NCBI GenBank assembly: GCA_035079385.1
Contig: JAVHKY010000004.1
Coordinates: 22,123,001 to 22,187,000, forward strand
Direction of reading: 5' to 3'
DNA length: 64,000 bases
Origin: Aspidiotus rigidus
Taxonomy: Eukaryota > Arthropoda > Insecta > Hemiptera > Diaspididae
Below are positions 11,912-22,012 of this stretch, in pieces (the first letter of the stretch is position 1; each line of letters opens with the position of its first letter). The notes under the pieces were generated by a model. It searched no databases, was not told the origin of the DNA, and saw only the letters and a list, made by a program, of their open reading frames with translations. Made by a program: the position numbers and the translations under genes.

Positions 11912-12604
11912 TCTGTCGTTTATGATTTAATCGAGGCCACCGCTACTATTATGGCTTTCCCAACAAAGATTAAAGATATTCAAGGAACTATTCCAAAGCA
12001 ATACGTAGTAAAAAGTATTTCAAAATAAAGGTCACGGAATCGGTATATAAACTTTTAAAAACAACTTTTCCTCATTATTGTCGACTCAATACAGATTAAA
12101 ACGCATTATAAATGCCTGTCTCTCGTTAGAAGTGAGGCACAGTCAAGTTTTAGATTGCGGTCTAGACTGCTGAAGTCCAACTCGGATTATTGCCGATGTT
12201 GTGTAATTAGTTTTCCGCAACTCACTCACGTACGTAAGGAGTACGTGTGCCGGAGTAGTTTCGAACTTGATTCGGTAGCATCTGTAAGTGTATGTTCTAC
12301 GTTTCTGTAAAATTATGCAGCACAGAAGAAGTCTACCAAGTTTCGTAAATAGTAGGATCTTAATGTGCTCGCCGTAGAAGAAAACGTTTGTACGCTTGTT
12401 GGTGCACTTGATCGCGGCCGGCTATAAATTCGAGCTTTGGCAAATTAACGGCTAAATTTCGAGAGGGGCGAAGAGAAAGTTTCTCCAACTACAGCGACGC
12501 TTATATTCTTGAGAAAGTTTCATCTCCCACACATTCTTGGTACAGAAATTATTAATAATATGTACGATGAACCTTCCTAATTGAATGAAAAAACTTTTTT
12601 GCAG
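11912..12604. other. probable intron sequence upstream of GPCR exon
   Basis: No open frame or repeat recognised. It ends in a pyrimidine tract and CAG at 12602-12604, consistent with a splice acceptor for the next exon. Confidence 0.45.
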
Positions 12605-12927
12605 GTTGTTACGCCTCAGGACGAGACCGAGTGTAAAAAATGTGATCTCGGAACGCAACCGGACAAGGATCGCAAAGCATGCTTCGAGGTGACTTCCGTT
12701 GTAAAACGAAGCGAAATATTTCAGTACGCCATCATCGGATCGACTTTATTCGGCTTCTTCAACGTATTGGCGGTGTTTATATTGTACACGTATAATTTCA
12801 ACTCCGCCATAGTTAGAGCCTCGTCCCGAGAGGCTCAAGTACTGATACTGATTGGGGCTGTGATTCTGCACGCGAATGCGTACTCTTTTCTTCTAGATCC
12901 TAACGAAGTCGTGTGCTCCATGCAGAG
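12605..12927 (+). CDS. internal exon of metabotropic-glutamate-receptor-like family C GPCR
   Basis: A 323-nt exon is bounded by a TTTTTTGCAG acceptor and an AG|GTAAG donor; it enters in phase 0 and leaves after two bases of a codon. It encodes the end of the extracellular cysteine-rich region (ECKKCDLGTQPD...ACFEV), then transmembrane helix 1 (about YAIIGSTLFGFFNVLAVFIL). The first intracellular loop NFNSAIVRASSREAQ and helix 2 through DPNEVVCSMQR follow. The I-V-R/K-A-S-x-R-E loop and the closing V-V-C-S/S-x-R string are hallmarks of mGluR-type family C receptors. I cannot tell whether this is a canonical mGluR or an mXR/mangetout-type paralogue. No other exon of it was found in the window, so introns must be long or the exon may be isolated. 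The exon is intact. Confidence 0.85.
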
Positions 12928-13420
12928 GTAAGAATTAGTATAGAAAATGGTATTACTCCCGCTGCACAAATCATCTGCGAGTGGCGGAGGCGCAACTTTT
13001 CTTCATTAATGAGCTATACAAATACCGAGAAGGTTACTGTGAAGAATCGGGTCAATTTAAGGTATTTGAGTGATGGTGTTACGACTCAAGGGATATTTAT
13101 GGAGCCTCGGATGGGAAGGAGTTGGAAACAGGTGAAGATGTGTTCGACTGGGAAGGCTTGATGATGACAATGGAGAATGATGAGTCCCATTGGATGAGGT
13201 GAGAATGAGTCACGTGTGTGTGGCCTATAAGAGTATTTGAAGTCTAGAGAGAATGACCTCTTCGCGTCTGGAGTTTTTGGTGGGGAAAGACCAGGAAGGA
13301 AAGGTTATTTATTAGAGCATTGATTTGACCAGTGTGAGTCCCATGTTTGTAAGATGAATTTGCGATAGTGTTGTTTGTAGTCTGAAATGGTTGTCAGCGA
13401 CTTGGCCAAAAGAAGTGATA
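12928..13420. other. probable intron, no further exon seen
   Basis: It begins with a consensus donor GTAAG. An 82-codon open frame (12913-13161, +) is read-through past the donor, not a gene. Confidence 0.4.
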
Positions 13421-13561
13421 AAACGTGAAAGACGAATACTCCGACGTGGAGTAAAACATGCAGACCGCAGAAGTTTGCTTGTTTTACTCGACGTCGGAGT
13501 GTTCGTCTTTCACGTTTTATTATGGATAGCCGTAACTTGAAGGAACGGATTCGTTTAATTC
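13421..13561. repeat. fold-back plus shared 3' flank, copy 2
   Basis: Arms of 38 bp (13421-13458 and 13480-13517, two mismatches) surround a 21-nt loop, followed by the same ~44-bp flank found after the hairpin at 7635. Relative to copy 1 the hairpin has 6 more bp per arm and a real loop. Confidence 0.9.
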
Positions 13562-13570
13562 AAAAGAAGT

Positions 13571-13950
13571 GACTTATTTTGCTGCTCGATCTGCATCAAG
13601 TTCTGAAAAATCAACATGACTTAGGATCCAGATGAGTACGATGTAAGAGTTTATTGAGGCGAGGGTGGGTAACGTGAGTGAATGCTATATACGAGTGATG
13701 TCTCATATGGGTTTATAGGAGAGGAAATTGAATCGTGAGGAGGAGGAATTCGCTGTCCGAAGGGTAGTTGTGGGGGATGAGCAACAAAATAAGTATTAAG
13801 TTTGGATGTGTAAATAAAAGACGTTTCTTATTTGTTGAGGCGCTTGTGCTCCGTCAAAGGAAATTCTGTTGTGTGCTTTTGATCTGCCCATGAGACATCT
13901 ATGGTGAGGTTTGGATGTTCCTGAATTAGTTTTCTGATATTAGTAGAGAA
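13571..13950. repeat. diverged direct duplication, unit 1
   Basis: Shares, in order, with 14229-14540: GCTGCTCGATCTGC, GTTCTGAAAAA, GAGGAGGAATT-like, a TCTGTTGTGTGC/TCTGTGTGC block and TGTTCCTGAATNAGTTTTCT. Function unknown. Confidence 0.65.
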
Positions 13951-14020
13951 GAAATACCACTTCTGACGATAGCTGGCTCTAAGGCTTCCGTGCATTCACA
14001 ACTACGTGCCATTTTTATAG

Positions 14021-14136
14021 GTAAATTGAAGGAAAGAAGAAGCACGTAACTAACAAAACTTGGCTGAGAAACAAAATCAATTTTGTTTTTCAATAAAGTT
14101 TCATTGGTTACGTGCTTGTGCCCTCCTTCAATTTAC
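14021..14136. mobile_element. fold-back MITE-like hairpin
   Basis: Starts GTAAATTGAAGGA and ends TCCTTCAATTTAC, with internal CACGTAAC / GTTACGTG pairing. Arms of ~55 bp meet at about 14076. It lies between the two duplicated units. Confidence 0.75.
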
Positions 14137-14228
14137 TGAAGTTGGGACTTGTGAAATACGCTCCTAGAGCCATTCTCGGAAGAGTTTGCGATGTTAGGCT
14201 AGGTTGTCGTGATTCTGTCAAAGGAGGT

Positions 14229-14540
14229 GGCTTCGTTTGCTGCTCGATCTGCGGCATGTTCTGAAAAACTTAAGATCGAGAGAAGTGTGATGTGAGAGTT
14301 CTGAGCGTGAGATGGATTCTTTGTACGAGAGAGTTTGTGTTATAAAACATAAGAAAATGAATGGTCGAGGAGGAGGAGTTTGCTGTGACGGCTGTGTAAA
14401 TGGGGGACATATTTTCGTTGATCTTCCAATGTTCTGTCAATGGAATATGCCTAGGAAGTTCTGTTACTGGCTATTGATCCGTCTGTGTGCAGTTGAAATG
14501 TTCCTGAATAAGTTTTCTAATATGAGTGGAGGAGGAATAG
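14229..14540. repeat. diverged direct duplication, unit 2
   Basis: Counterpart of 13571-13950. A 79-codon frame here (14312-14551) is not conserved in unit 1, so I do not call it coding. A third related scrap (GCTCCTAGAGCCATTCTC) occurs at both 14161 and 14955. Confidence 0.6.
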
Positions 14541-14578
14541 TTTTCGGGTAAGAAACTCCATTGAAAATCTAGTCTTAT

Positions 14579-14733
14579 CAGGGGTATACTTACACTTCAT
14601 AGCGTGGTAGGCATACTAGGTAAAATTATTTATAGCGCTTATTTTGGAAAAATTTTGCGAGCGAAAATGGCGCCTACTTTGCTTTTTCGCCGTAGGCACG
14701 TGCCTATCTTGCCTACTGGGAAATACGCCCCTG
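14579..14733. mobile_element. short non-autonomous hAT-type MITE
   Basis: Ends CAGGGGTATACTT and, inverted, CAGGGGCGTATTT. Flanks are similar (GTCTTATC / GTCTTTTA, 6 of 8), consistent with an aged 8-bp duplication. 155 bp, non-coding. Confidence 0.65.
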
Positions 14734-15230
14734 TCTTTTAGTGGGTAAAGAATGATTCTAGCGGAGAGCACGTGGGTGAGATGAAGGGGATTGTGGAAAG
14801 GGCGTGCTCTAGTTGTATTATTGCTTTATAAGAGTTGTTAGTAGTGAGAATTGAATTGTGTGTGGATACGTCCCGGTCGAGGTGTTGAAAAAAACATTGG
14901 AGGTATGTGTTGACGATAGAGTAGGGGTGGCCTTAATTTGGGATTTGTTCGATATGCTCCTAGAGCCATTCTCAGGGAGCATATTTGAATAAGGTTAAGT
15001 AATTTCAGGACGGATTTACTTGCTAGATCGTATACTCTAGCCTCAAAGCGCATGATGCTTCCAGAAAGTTTCCTGTTGCATCTTTTGGATGAATGAGGCG
15101 ACAATTTCAAATATTAAGAGCACACATACATTTGATTTGGGTGCCCAAGGGGGTTTCTGGTCGAAATGTATGTTGAATCGTAGGGATGGAGAGTAATACT
15201 CGCAGGAGCAGGGCTCCTGACCGCTTAAGT
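14734..15230. other. no gene recognised; relic of local duplication
   Basis: Contains TGCTCCTAGAGCCATTCTC, also present near 14161. A 90-codon minus frame (14838-15110) has no recognisable domain. Confidence 0.3.
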
Positions 15231-15231
15231 T

Positions 15232-15645
15232 CTAGATGAAGAGAACCACAATGACACTGTGGGTTCCTTGTAGAAGTCGGTGAGCTCTGACTGGTTTGTA
15301 TAAGCGGATGCAGATGTTGTAATCGTTGGCAAAGAGGCTTTCTATTTTGCCATCTCCCATAAGATTTCCTGACATAGATTGAGTAGTAGTATCGTAAAAA
15401 TTTACTCCAGTTCCCATTTCTGATGTCTCAGTCGAATCATGAGAATATCTTCCGGCGACGTGGGCTGGAGTTTCATCCCAAACGTTGAGTAGATGTGGTT
15501 TCATTTGTGGAAAGCCTGCAACAGGCGGTGTTCTCTTCGATGCTTCAACGAACGTAATACTCTGTCACACTCTTGGACCCAGCGCTCAGTGGTTGAGTAA
15601 ATGATGCAATCTCTAGGCCTACCCTCTTTCTGGAACAAATGACAA
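15232..15645 (-). pseudogene. ankyrin-repeat pseudogene fragment, inverted copy 1
   Basis: On the minus strand the frame beginning at 15504 reads LLNVWDETPAHVAGRYSHD. This matches the intact ankyrin gene at 32502-34208 (LLNFSDQTPAHVAVESSHA in its fourth repeat region). Further upstream, IIYSTTERWVQECD near 15575-15615 matches IIHSAASAGSQEVVEY of that gene. Frames change between the pieces and the rest of the gene is missing, so it is a broken relic. It is closer in DNA sequence to the fragment at 16320-16640 than to the intact gene. Confidence 0.75.
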
Positions 15646-15664
15646 TCTCTCAACAAAAACAATA

Positions 15665-16130
15665 TTCAGGTGGTTGTGAAACGTAGCAGCATAAATAGAC
15701 GTTGGTCCAAAAGTGATTCTAACGCACTTCAGGGATTGTGACTATGGGCTAGCGTAGTACTGATAGCCTCCTTATCACCATTTTCGGCGGCTTCGGAAAT
15801 GTTGTCGCAAACGAAAAGATTTCATCGTTCGTCGCTTTCGAAACTGGTAAACCGTACAGCTCGAAAATGACAAATACACATGTTCCCGCCTTCTATGTCC
15901 AAAGAACGAATTGGCGGTGCGTAAAAGATGCAACCGACCAAAGAAATACGTACTTTCGGATGCAGAATTTCTCTTTAAAAATTATGAACAAAATGGCATT
16001 TCGACTACCTTGTGGTCTTCCGCAGAAGGCCGTCGAGTACCGCGCTACCACCGAACTTAAGTCCCTGACAAGTTAGAATCTTTTTGGAACAAATGCCCAC
16101 TCATGTTGCCCCGTTTTACAACCACCTGAA
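15665..16130. mobile_element. mariner-like MITE (466 bp)
   Basis: Inverted ends start TTCAGGTGGTTGT and stay similar for about 70 bp, including CCAAAA-GATTCTAAC and CAGGGA. A TA dinucleotide flanks each side (15663-15664 and 16131-16132), the Tc1/mariner target. The 69-codon frame inside (15867-16076) is not a recognisable transposase. Sequence divergence between arms indicates age. Confidence 0.82.
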
Positions 16131-16319
16131 TAATTATTATATTATCAAAAGGTCTTCACACACGTTTGGTCTGCGAAAAACTTGCGATAATATAATGTCG
16201 ACTCGTATACTCATGTTTCTTTCACCTGAATATTGTTGAATTTTTCATACTGAAAGATTATAATCTATTTTGGGAAAAGGACAGCACACAGCCGCGAGTG
16301 CTAGAGCTGAGATTGTGTA

Positions 16320-16640
16320 CAGTATTATTATTGAACAACGCCCTCTGCAGCGTTGGTTACGAAGATGTCATTGAAGACACTATAATATTGCTGCTCGTTA
16401 TGTGAAAATTCCAGTCCAGATATACGAAATGGAGCTTCATCTACCCAAATTTTATGACGAGACTCCAGCCCACCTCGCCGCAAGACATGCTCATGGTTTG
16501 ATTTTGATATCAGTAATGGGAATGGAAGCAAATTATCATGAAAAGATTGCGACTTAATTACCAGAAGCGTTCTTTCCATCAAGGACAAGGATGATTGATA
16601 ATACTCTCCTCCATTTGATATCAATAGATTGACTCTTTCT
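16320..16640 (+). pseudogene. ankyrin-repeat pseudogene fragment, inverted copy 2
   Basis: Plus-strand pieces include IAARYVKIPVQIYEMELHLP, then FYDETPAHLAARHAHG, then IKDKDDNTLLHLISI. They follow the intact gene's LAARYGHARLVETLVKKYRM, DQTPAHVAVESSHA and IKDNDNNTLLHLIAKK in the same order. Stops and shifts interrupt it. It is oriented opposite to the fragment at 15232-15645, with the mariner MITE between them. Confidence 0.78.
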
Positions 16641-17880
16641 CAAAACGGAATATGAAATTCGAGCCTAGTTTACCTAACGTGCGCAAATACCTAATTCACA
16701 TGGCAGATTAAAATGATCAGGTCGATACTGCGCTAATGTCGCTTATAGAAAGCGTGCCACCCTCAAACTTCTCCGTCTCTAAATTTCCGAGTATCATAAT
16801 CCGGCAGTTCAACTCTTATCAACCCTTAGAATAAAATCAAACGAGAAAAAACTTTACTAAAATCGTATATTTTCGAATTTACATTGACGTTGAACGTTTT
16901 CGCTATCATTAGTAATCAGAAATGATAAAAACACAGGAGAAAGGAGAGACCGGTAGGCGAAGAAATCGGTATTAACCAGAATGCGGCTCTATCATGGAGG
17001 GGAACAATGAGAATTAGACTCCATAAAGTCTTTTCGACCATTCCCCCCTTCCCTTCTCAATAAAGATCTACCTTCGTGGCTCATCTCTCTACTTCTAGCC
17101 ATGATTTTGATTTAAATTTGACTGTTTTGCTTCGCTGTGAGAGTCGCATTTCATTAGAACATTGAAACCGTCCGTCACTTCAGTAATAATGAGGTGAATA
17201 TTTTCAATGTTTTCACTCTTGAGAATGATCTCATCGAAAACTTTTATACGTGGCCCAATTCGCAGTCTTATTCCTCTATGATTCAGCGGCATTTCGGTTG
17301 ATACCGATTACTGGGCTAATCGGTCTCTGCAATCTCGTGTGTTTTTATTTTGATCGGTTTACTGATGATGGCGATTGTGCCAAAAACGTTCCACTTTATG
17401 TAAATTAGTAAATGTTATATTATGCAGTTTTAGTTGAGTTTCTTATTGGACCGAATCTCTCAATTTCATCAGCTCAGAAAACGTCCCTCACATTTAAGAA
17501 TTAAATTTCTCTTCGGGCTTTTTTGGATATCTTCAATTGTGGCTCAGTTGGAAAATGTGAACTGATGGTTCATTCAGTCCGCCCACCACAAGTACAGCAA
17601 GGCAAAAGTTTTAGAGGACAGCAGTGTTGTTGATACTCGTATTTCTCACGTGGATGGTTATACATGAAAGAGTCTTTTGAAGATGATCGTTCTAAGTAAA
17701 TGGTGTAGTCAGAATATTTTCGATGGGGGATGGCGAGATTTGAACAAAATTGTATGCATAATTCACCCTCTTATGTGATCTTGGTAGTGTTGTAAAGTAC
17801 TGCGCCACTATTCCAAGTTGGAAAGGTTGCTTGAATGTAAAACTTATGTAAAATATGTGATCTGTCACGAGATAAGGAAC
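16641..17880. other. no gene recognised
   Basis: Small minus-strand frames (17095-17292, 17692-17907) have no domain resemblance. No repeat recognised. Confidence 0.3.
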
Positions 17881-17968
17881 CATCTCTGAATTGGCAGTAA
17901 TTCCCATCTTCCGTATTGTGTGTACAAAGTAATACAGAAGATGAGTATTACTGCCGGTTCAAAGATGG
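17881..17968. repeat. inverted repeat
   Basis: Arms of ~37 bp (CATCTCTGAA... and its complement ending TTCAAAGATG) flank a ~12-nt loop; about 80% complementary. Confidence 0.65.
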
Positions 17969-18004
17969 ACTTCATCTCATGACAGGCCGCATATGACCAG
18001 GAAA

Positions 18005-18200
18005 AGAAAACTATGGTAAACTGACATTTGCCTGACGACATTTACGTACCTGAAAGACGTTTGCCTGAGTGGAAAATACCTGACAGCCAGAGACTCGACA
18101 TACTATTATCCTAAAAGACGTTTGCCTGAAAACATATCGCCCGACAGACATCGACCTGAAACGTTTCACCTGACTGGACATTTACCTGGAAAAAGAATGT
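18005..18200. repeat. left array of CCTGA motifs (inverted terminal array of MULE relic)
   Basis: CCTGA or a one-base variant recurs about every 15-25 bp, often as GACATTTACCTGA or GACGTTTGCCTGA. The same motif array appears in inverted orientation at 21440-21610. Mutator-like elements often have long, repeat-rich inverted ends, and a MULE coding piece lies just inside this array. Confidence 0.65.
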
Positions 18201-18360
18201 ACAATAATGTATCGGTCGAATGTCATGGAAATCGTAAAAACGTAGAGGGGATTGCAAGTAGCCAGATTGTTCACTTACTGTTCACTGTTCAAATGCTGCC
18301 GTAAAGAGAAATTGGTAACAAATTACACGTAGAGGGTTATATCTACGTGGGACGCACGTA

Positions 18361-18654
18361 GTGGGACTAGCTAGAGCAATTACCGACGATCCGCTTGACC
18401 GCACGAAAATCACATTAATTAAAAGAACAGAACATCAGCATCCTCTCGACAGGGATGAATGTGCAGCTGAGGAAGTGGTTGAAAGCGTAAAGAGGAAAGC
18501 AGAAACTCGTCCCGAGGTAGCATCGGCAGAATTATTGCGTTCGGGTATCTCAGGCCTCAGGAGCAAAGAAGCCTTGACGAGGACTGTGCGAAGTGTTCGA
18601 CGTAAGCATTTACCTCCAAACCCGCGTCGACTGCAGGATTTGGGTCCAATTTGA
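18361..18654 (+). pseudogene. MULE transposase N-terminal fragment (FLYWCH-associated)
   Basis: The 97-codon frame has the layout of the segment after the FLYWCH finger in arthropod MULE proteins. It shows H-Q-H-P-L-D-R-D, a helical charged stretch (VVESVKRKAE), and the signature RTVRSVRRKHLPPNPRRL followed by QDL. The catalytic domain is absent; sequence after 18654 has stops and then the PLE. The first in-frame ATG-like start is probably not the native start. Confidence 0.7.
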
Positions 18655-18789
18655 GAAGAGTTTTAGGGGACGTTAGGGAAAGAAAGATGTGGGGCAATAT
18701 GAAACAAACAACGACAATAACAATATGCTCTTGAACCTCAGAACCACCATGAAGAGGTATACTCACGAAGAGTGAAAAAGCAAGTATGA

Positions 18790-21430
18790 GTATAAAAACC
18801 TCAATAAAATCACACTACCGAGCGCTTTGGGCTAAACAGCAACCCAACACCAACAAGAACAAGTGACAACGAAGAGGAGGTTATGACTGAACCAGCGAGT
18901 TATCGAAATGGGAATCATCCTCATAGACTAATTCAATCAATCCCTCCTCAGGAATGAACCTGTTCAACACAAATGTCTTTATTATTCCGGTGACATTTTT
19001 GATTATTTATTCGTTTCTTTGAACTTTTTGACTTACTGTTTTATTTGGTTTTGTATTTGAAATTTTCTGACGCCGTTTTATTTTATACTCAACCTTTCGG
19101 ACCTCTAAATTTTCTGAATCTTCCGACTTGTTTGACATTAATAAACTTCCAACACCGTGACTAGTGTCATTTGTTGCTCGTTGATATTCGTTACGTGCCT
19201 CCGTATCTTCCTCCCACCTCAATTCTACGGCTCGTCCTTTTGAGGAATACATCGAACATAATTTCGATTTCTTCTAAAGCTAAGCGCTTGAAATATGAAT
19301 TTTCCATGTATAGGAGAACTTCAGACCCCTCTCTGAGACTATGACCAGTGGTCAGCAAAGGCCGACTCACCTACTTTTCTTTTTTCCCCGGCTTTCTTGT
19401 GTTCATCAACTCTAATTTGGAGTTGACGGCTATCATACCTATGTAAACACTAGGGCAATCACCACAGGCCTCCCTATATATACCCCCCTCTCAGCCATCG
19501 GTATCGGATCTTTCAATTTGACCAGAAGGCTCTTAACAGTATAAGTACTATAAAATGCTGTCTGAAAACCGAAGGGACGGAGGACACGGCTCTACTCCGA
19601 AGAAAGCTTCCCTAGAAATGGCAGCCTAATCCACCGTTTTCGCCTATCAAGATGCGGTTCGCGGGGGAGGGAGGTTGTAGAATCGAGACATTTTCTTGTG
19701 AGTCTCCTACGCAACATCCACCTTGACCTGATTCACTCTAGCCAAGTGCTTTCTCGTCACGAGTTCTTTTTGGAAAGCAACCTCACTTATTGGGAGTTGA
19801 GTGAGGCGATAGATTAAACTATTAAATGTAGCTAATTTATGGGCAAAAGATACAAAAGACGACCCGTGGATGGCAATATCGGTCGAAGTACTTTTCCGGT
19901 AAATACCGAATTCGTGGACACCGTCGATGGCAGATATTATGGTTAAGTCCAGAAAGTTTATTGAGGAACCACCAACCTCCAGAGTAAATTGGATGGAAGG
20001 GTATAATGCTGTTTAAATAAGCGAGAAACTCACTAAGGAGCTCCGCACGACCGGTCCTCGCGCACCAAATGTCATTCACGTACTTGTGACAATAGCAAAC
20101 AAACGTGATTCAAAACCTCCCGGCCCGAAGAGAATAGGTTAAGCTCAAATTTGGACATAAAGACCTCCGAAATGGGAGAACAAAAACTTGCAAAAGTTAG
20201 GTGACCAACAGACATTCAAAAGGTCGGAAAATTCGCCAAATTGATCATGAGGAGTAGTAGATTCCACAAGCAATTTTCCTATCTGTTGCATAGTGGTGTT
20301 AGCCTTAGGGATATTGGGAAAAAGTCCAACGACAAAAAAAGAGCATAAAATTGAACCTGGGGGAAGGCATGTGTCCTTCAATTTTTCAGCCAGAGCACTC
20401 GAATTCTTACCTGAATAAGAGAGACTCCACCTCCACACGAGCTTTGAACCATCTATCCAGGAACTTCGCGAGGGAGTAGGTGGGGGAGGAAACAAACGAG
20501 ACAAGTGGCCGAATCGGCACATTTTCTTTGTGTACCTTCGGCAATCCGTAAAGGAGGGGAGGAAGAGGAACTGGATTCGATTCCAAAATGGCTTTCTTTA
20601 ATGGAGGGCTCTTAATGATAACCTCACTACCATTAAAAAGTTTCCTAGCCTCTTTAAAGAATTTTGGAAAATAAAAAGGAGGGTCCTCCTTGGCCCCACA
20701 TTGGCCAAGCACATCGTCAACCTCAGAGATGTAGGAAGCCATTCCTTTGTCAGCTTTAGTCATAACTAACCTTTCCTCCCTAATCTTCCTCCTCAAGCCT
20801 ATGATCAATTCACTCCCGGCATCGCTTATGCAATGGAGGGGGGGGGGGGGGTATTACGGACCATTTCGACACATTTTTCTGGGTATTTACACCAGGGTCG
20901 ATTTTTACTGCTGAATCAGCCACAATGTTTGCTATAGTCTCCTGATTTTTTAGATGGGGGAGCCCGAATTTCAATCTCCTCACGGTTAAACTCAGTTTTG
21001 CTGTGACTTATGACACGCGGCCGAAATTGTTGAATGATACCATTGTCACCACGATCCAATTCGAAGGGAGGTGATTTTCCGATTTTTGCCTTTCTTTTAA
21101 TTTCAGCTCAAAGTCGCGACAAACATCATTTATGAAATGAACGAATGGATCGAACTCACCGTGATGGAGTAGGCTAGAGAGCCGAGAGTGCACTAGGAGT
21201 TTAGGCCTTGTACTTAAATTGAGTAAACCATACCACCTCTTCAACTCAGTGCGAATCCATTTCTTTGTCATGAAAGTTTCCAACTTCTTAGTTGTTGAAT
21301 CACTATCAGAATAAAAACGGAATTTCACAAAATTTGGCCTCAAATCGAAGAGGAGGCATTTACGAAGGAACCAAATATGAGACGAATACGAAACACGTTG
21401 GTTTCGGAACTTTCTGAACAAAAACGTTAA
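18790..21430 (-). pseudogene. Penelope-like element, decayed RT plus GIY-YIG
   Basis: Reading the minus strand from 21421: an N-terminal basic segment (21008-21421). Then RLVMTKADKG (about 20760) and LPPLLYGLPKVHKE, which continues into the RPLVSFVSSPTYSLAKFLDRWF segment (20430-20560). Next comes a SF-x-VVGLFPNIP segment (about 20310-20340, with F for the catalytic D), then Y-V-N-D (20071-20085) in place of Y-V/A-D-D. GIY-YIG-domain debris lies near 19340-19450 (VGESAFADH-like). A 3' end homologous to that of the PLE at 61.1-63.2 kb reaches about 18790. A foreign segment (about 18961-19260) interrupts the tail. Several frameshifts and the two catalytic-site changes mark it as dead. Confidence 0.82.
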
Positions 21431-21439
21431 ACATGCCCT

Positions 21440-21612
21440 TTTTTTTTGCCAGGCGCATTGTTTTCAGGTACATATCTGTCAGGTGTTACAGTGTCAGGCA
21501 AATGGCTTTCGGGATAATTGTCTGTCTGTCAGGTCCTTGGTTTTCAGGAACTTTTCATTCAGGTTAATGTCCTTCAAGCGTATGAATTCAGGTAAATGTC
21601 GTGTAACCGAAA
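21440..21612. repeat. right array of TCAGG motifs (inverse of 18005-18200)
   Basis: About eight TCAGG or CAGG motifs at 15-20 bp spacing end in TCAGGTAAATGTCGTG, the inverse of the left array's CGACATTTACGTACCTGA. Confidence 0.65.
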
Positions 21613-21885
21613 AAAATGATTTTTGTAAGTTATCCAGATTTTTATTCCAGAACTGAGGTAGGACTCCTTGATTTTGACAAGAATAATGATAAAAATGCGA
21701 TCCAAGAAAAAGTACCTTAACTTGGAAAATGAAACTTTTATCAGCTCCATCTGTATCCTAAAATAGAGAACCCATTCCCTTATTTCAGGATACAGCAAGG
21801 TGGTGCAGTACTTCTTCTTTGCTTGCTGAAGTACATAACAAATATTCATTAGAATCGAACGTTTTCGCGCGCTGATGATAGGGGC

Positions 21886-22012
21886 TGATAAGTGAAGGTT
21901 GACGTTCGAAATTTCGAAATTCGGCATGGGCTGATAAGTGAAGGCTGACGTTTGAAATTTCGAAATTTGGCAAGTTCACTGATAAGATCACCAATTAGTG
22001 AACTTGTCGACT
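21886..22012. repeat. 45-bp tandem duplication and short palindrome
   Basis: Two adjacent ~45-bp units starting GGCTGATAAGTGAAGG (21886 and 21930) are followed by a CAAGTTCACT...AGTGAACTTG palindrome (21971-22003). Confidence 0.8.

Larger units (their letters stand above)
18005..21612 (+). mobile_element. Mutator-like (MULE) relic interrupted by a PLE
   Basis: Inverted CCTGA arrays mark both ends and a FLYWCH-type MULE coding fragment lies at 18361-18654. Most of the interior is replaced by a minus-strand Penelope-like element (about 18790-21430). No clean target duplication was identified. Confidence 0.55.

Noticed and set aside
15867..16076. Mariner transposase fragment
   Set aside because: The 69-codon frame inside the TA-flanked MITE partly overlaps its terminal repeat and shows no D,D34D or HTH motif.
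18005..18200. CRISPR-like array of CCTGA motifs
   Set aside because: Motifs are far too short and degenerate; the mirrored partner array at 21440-21612 shows they are transposon ends.
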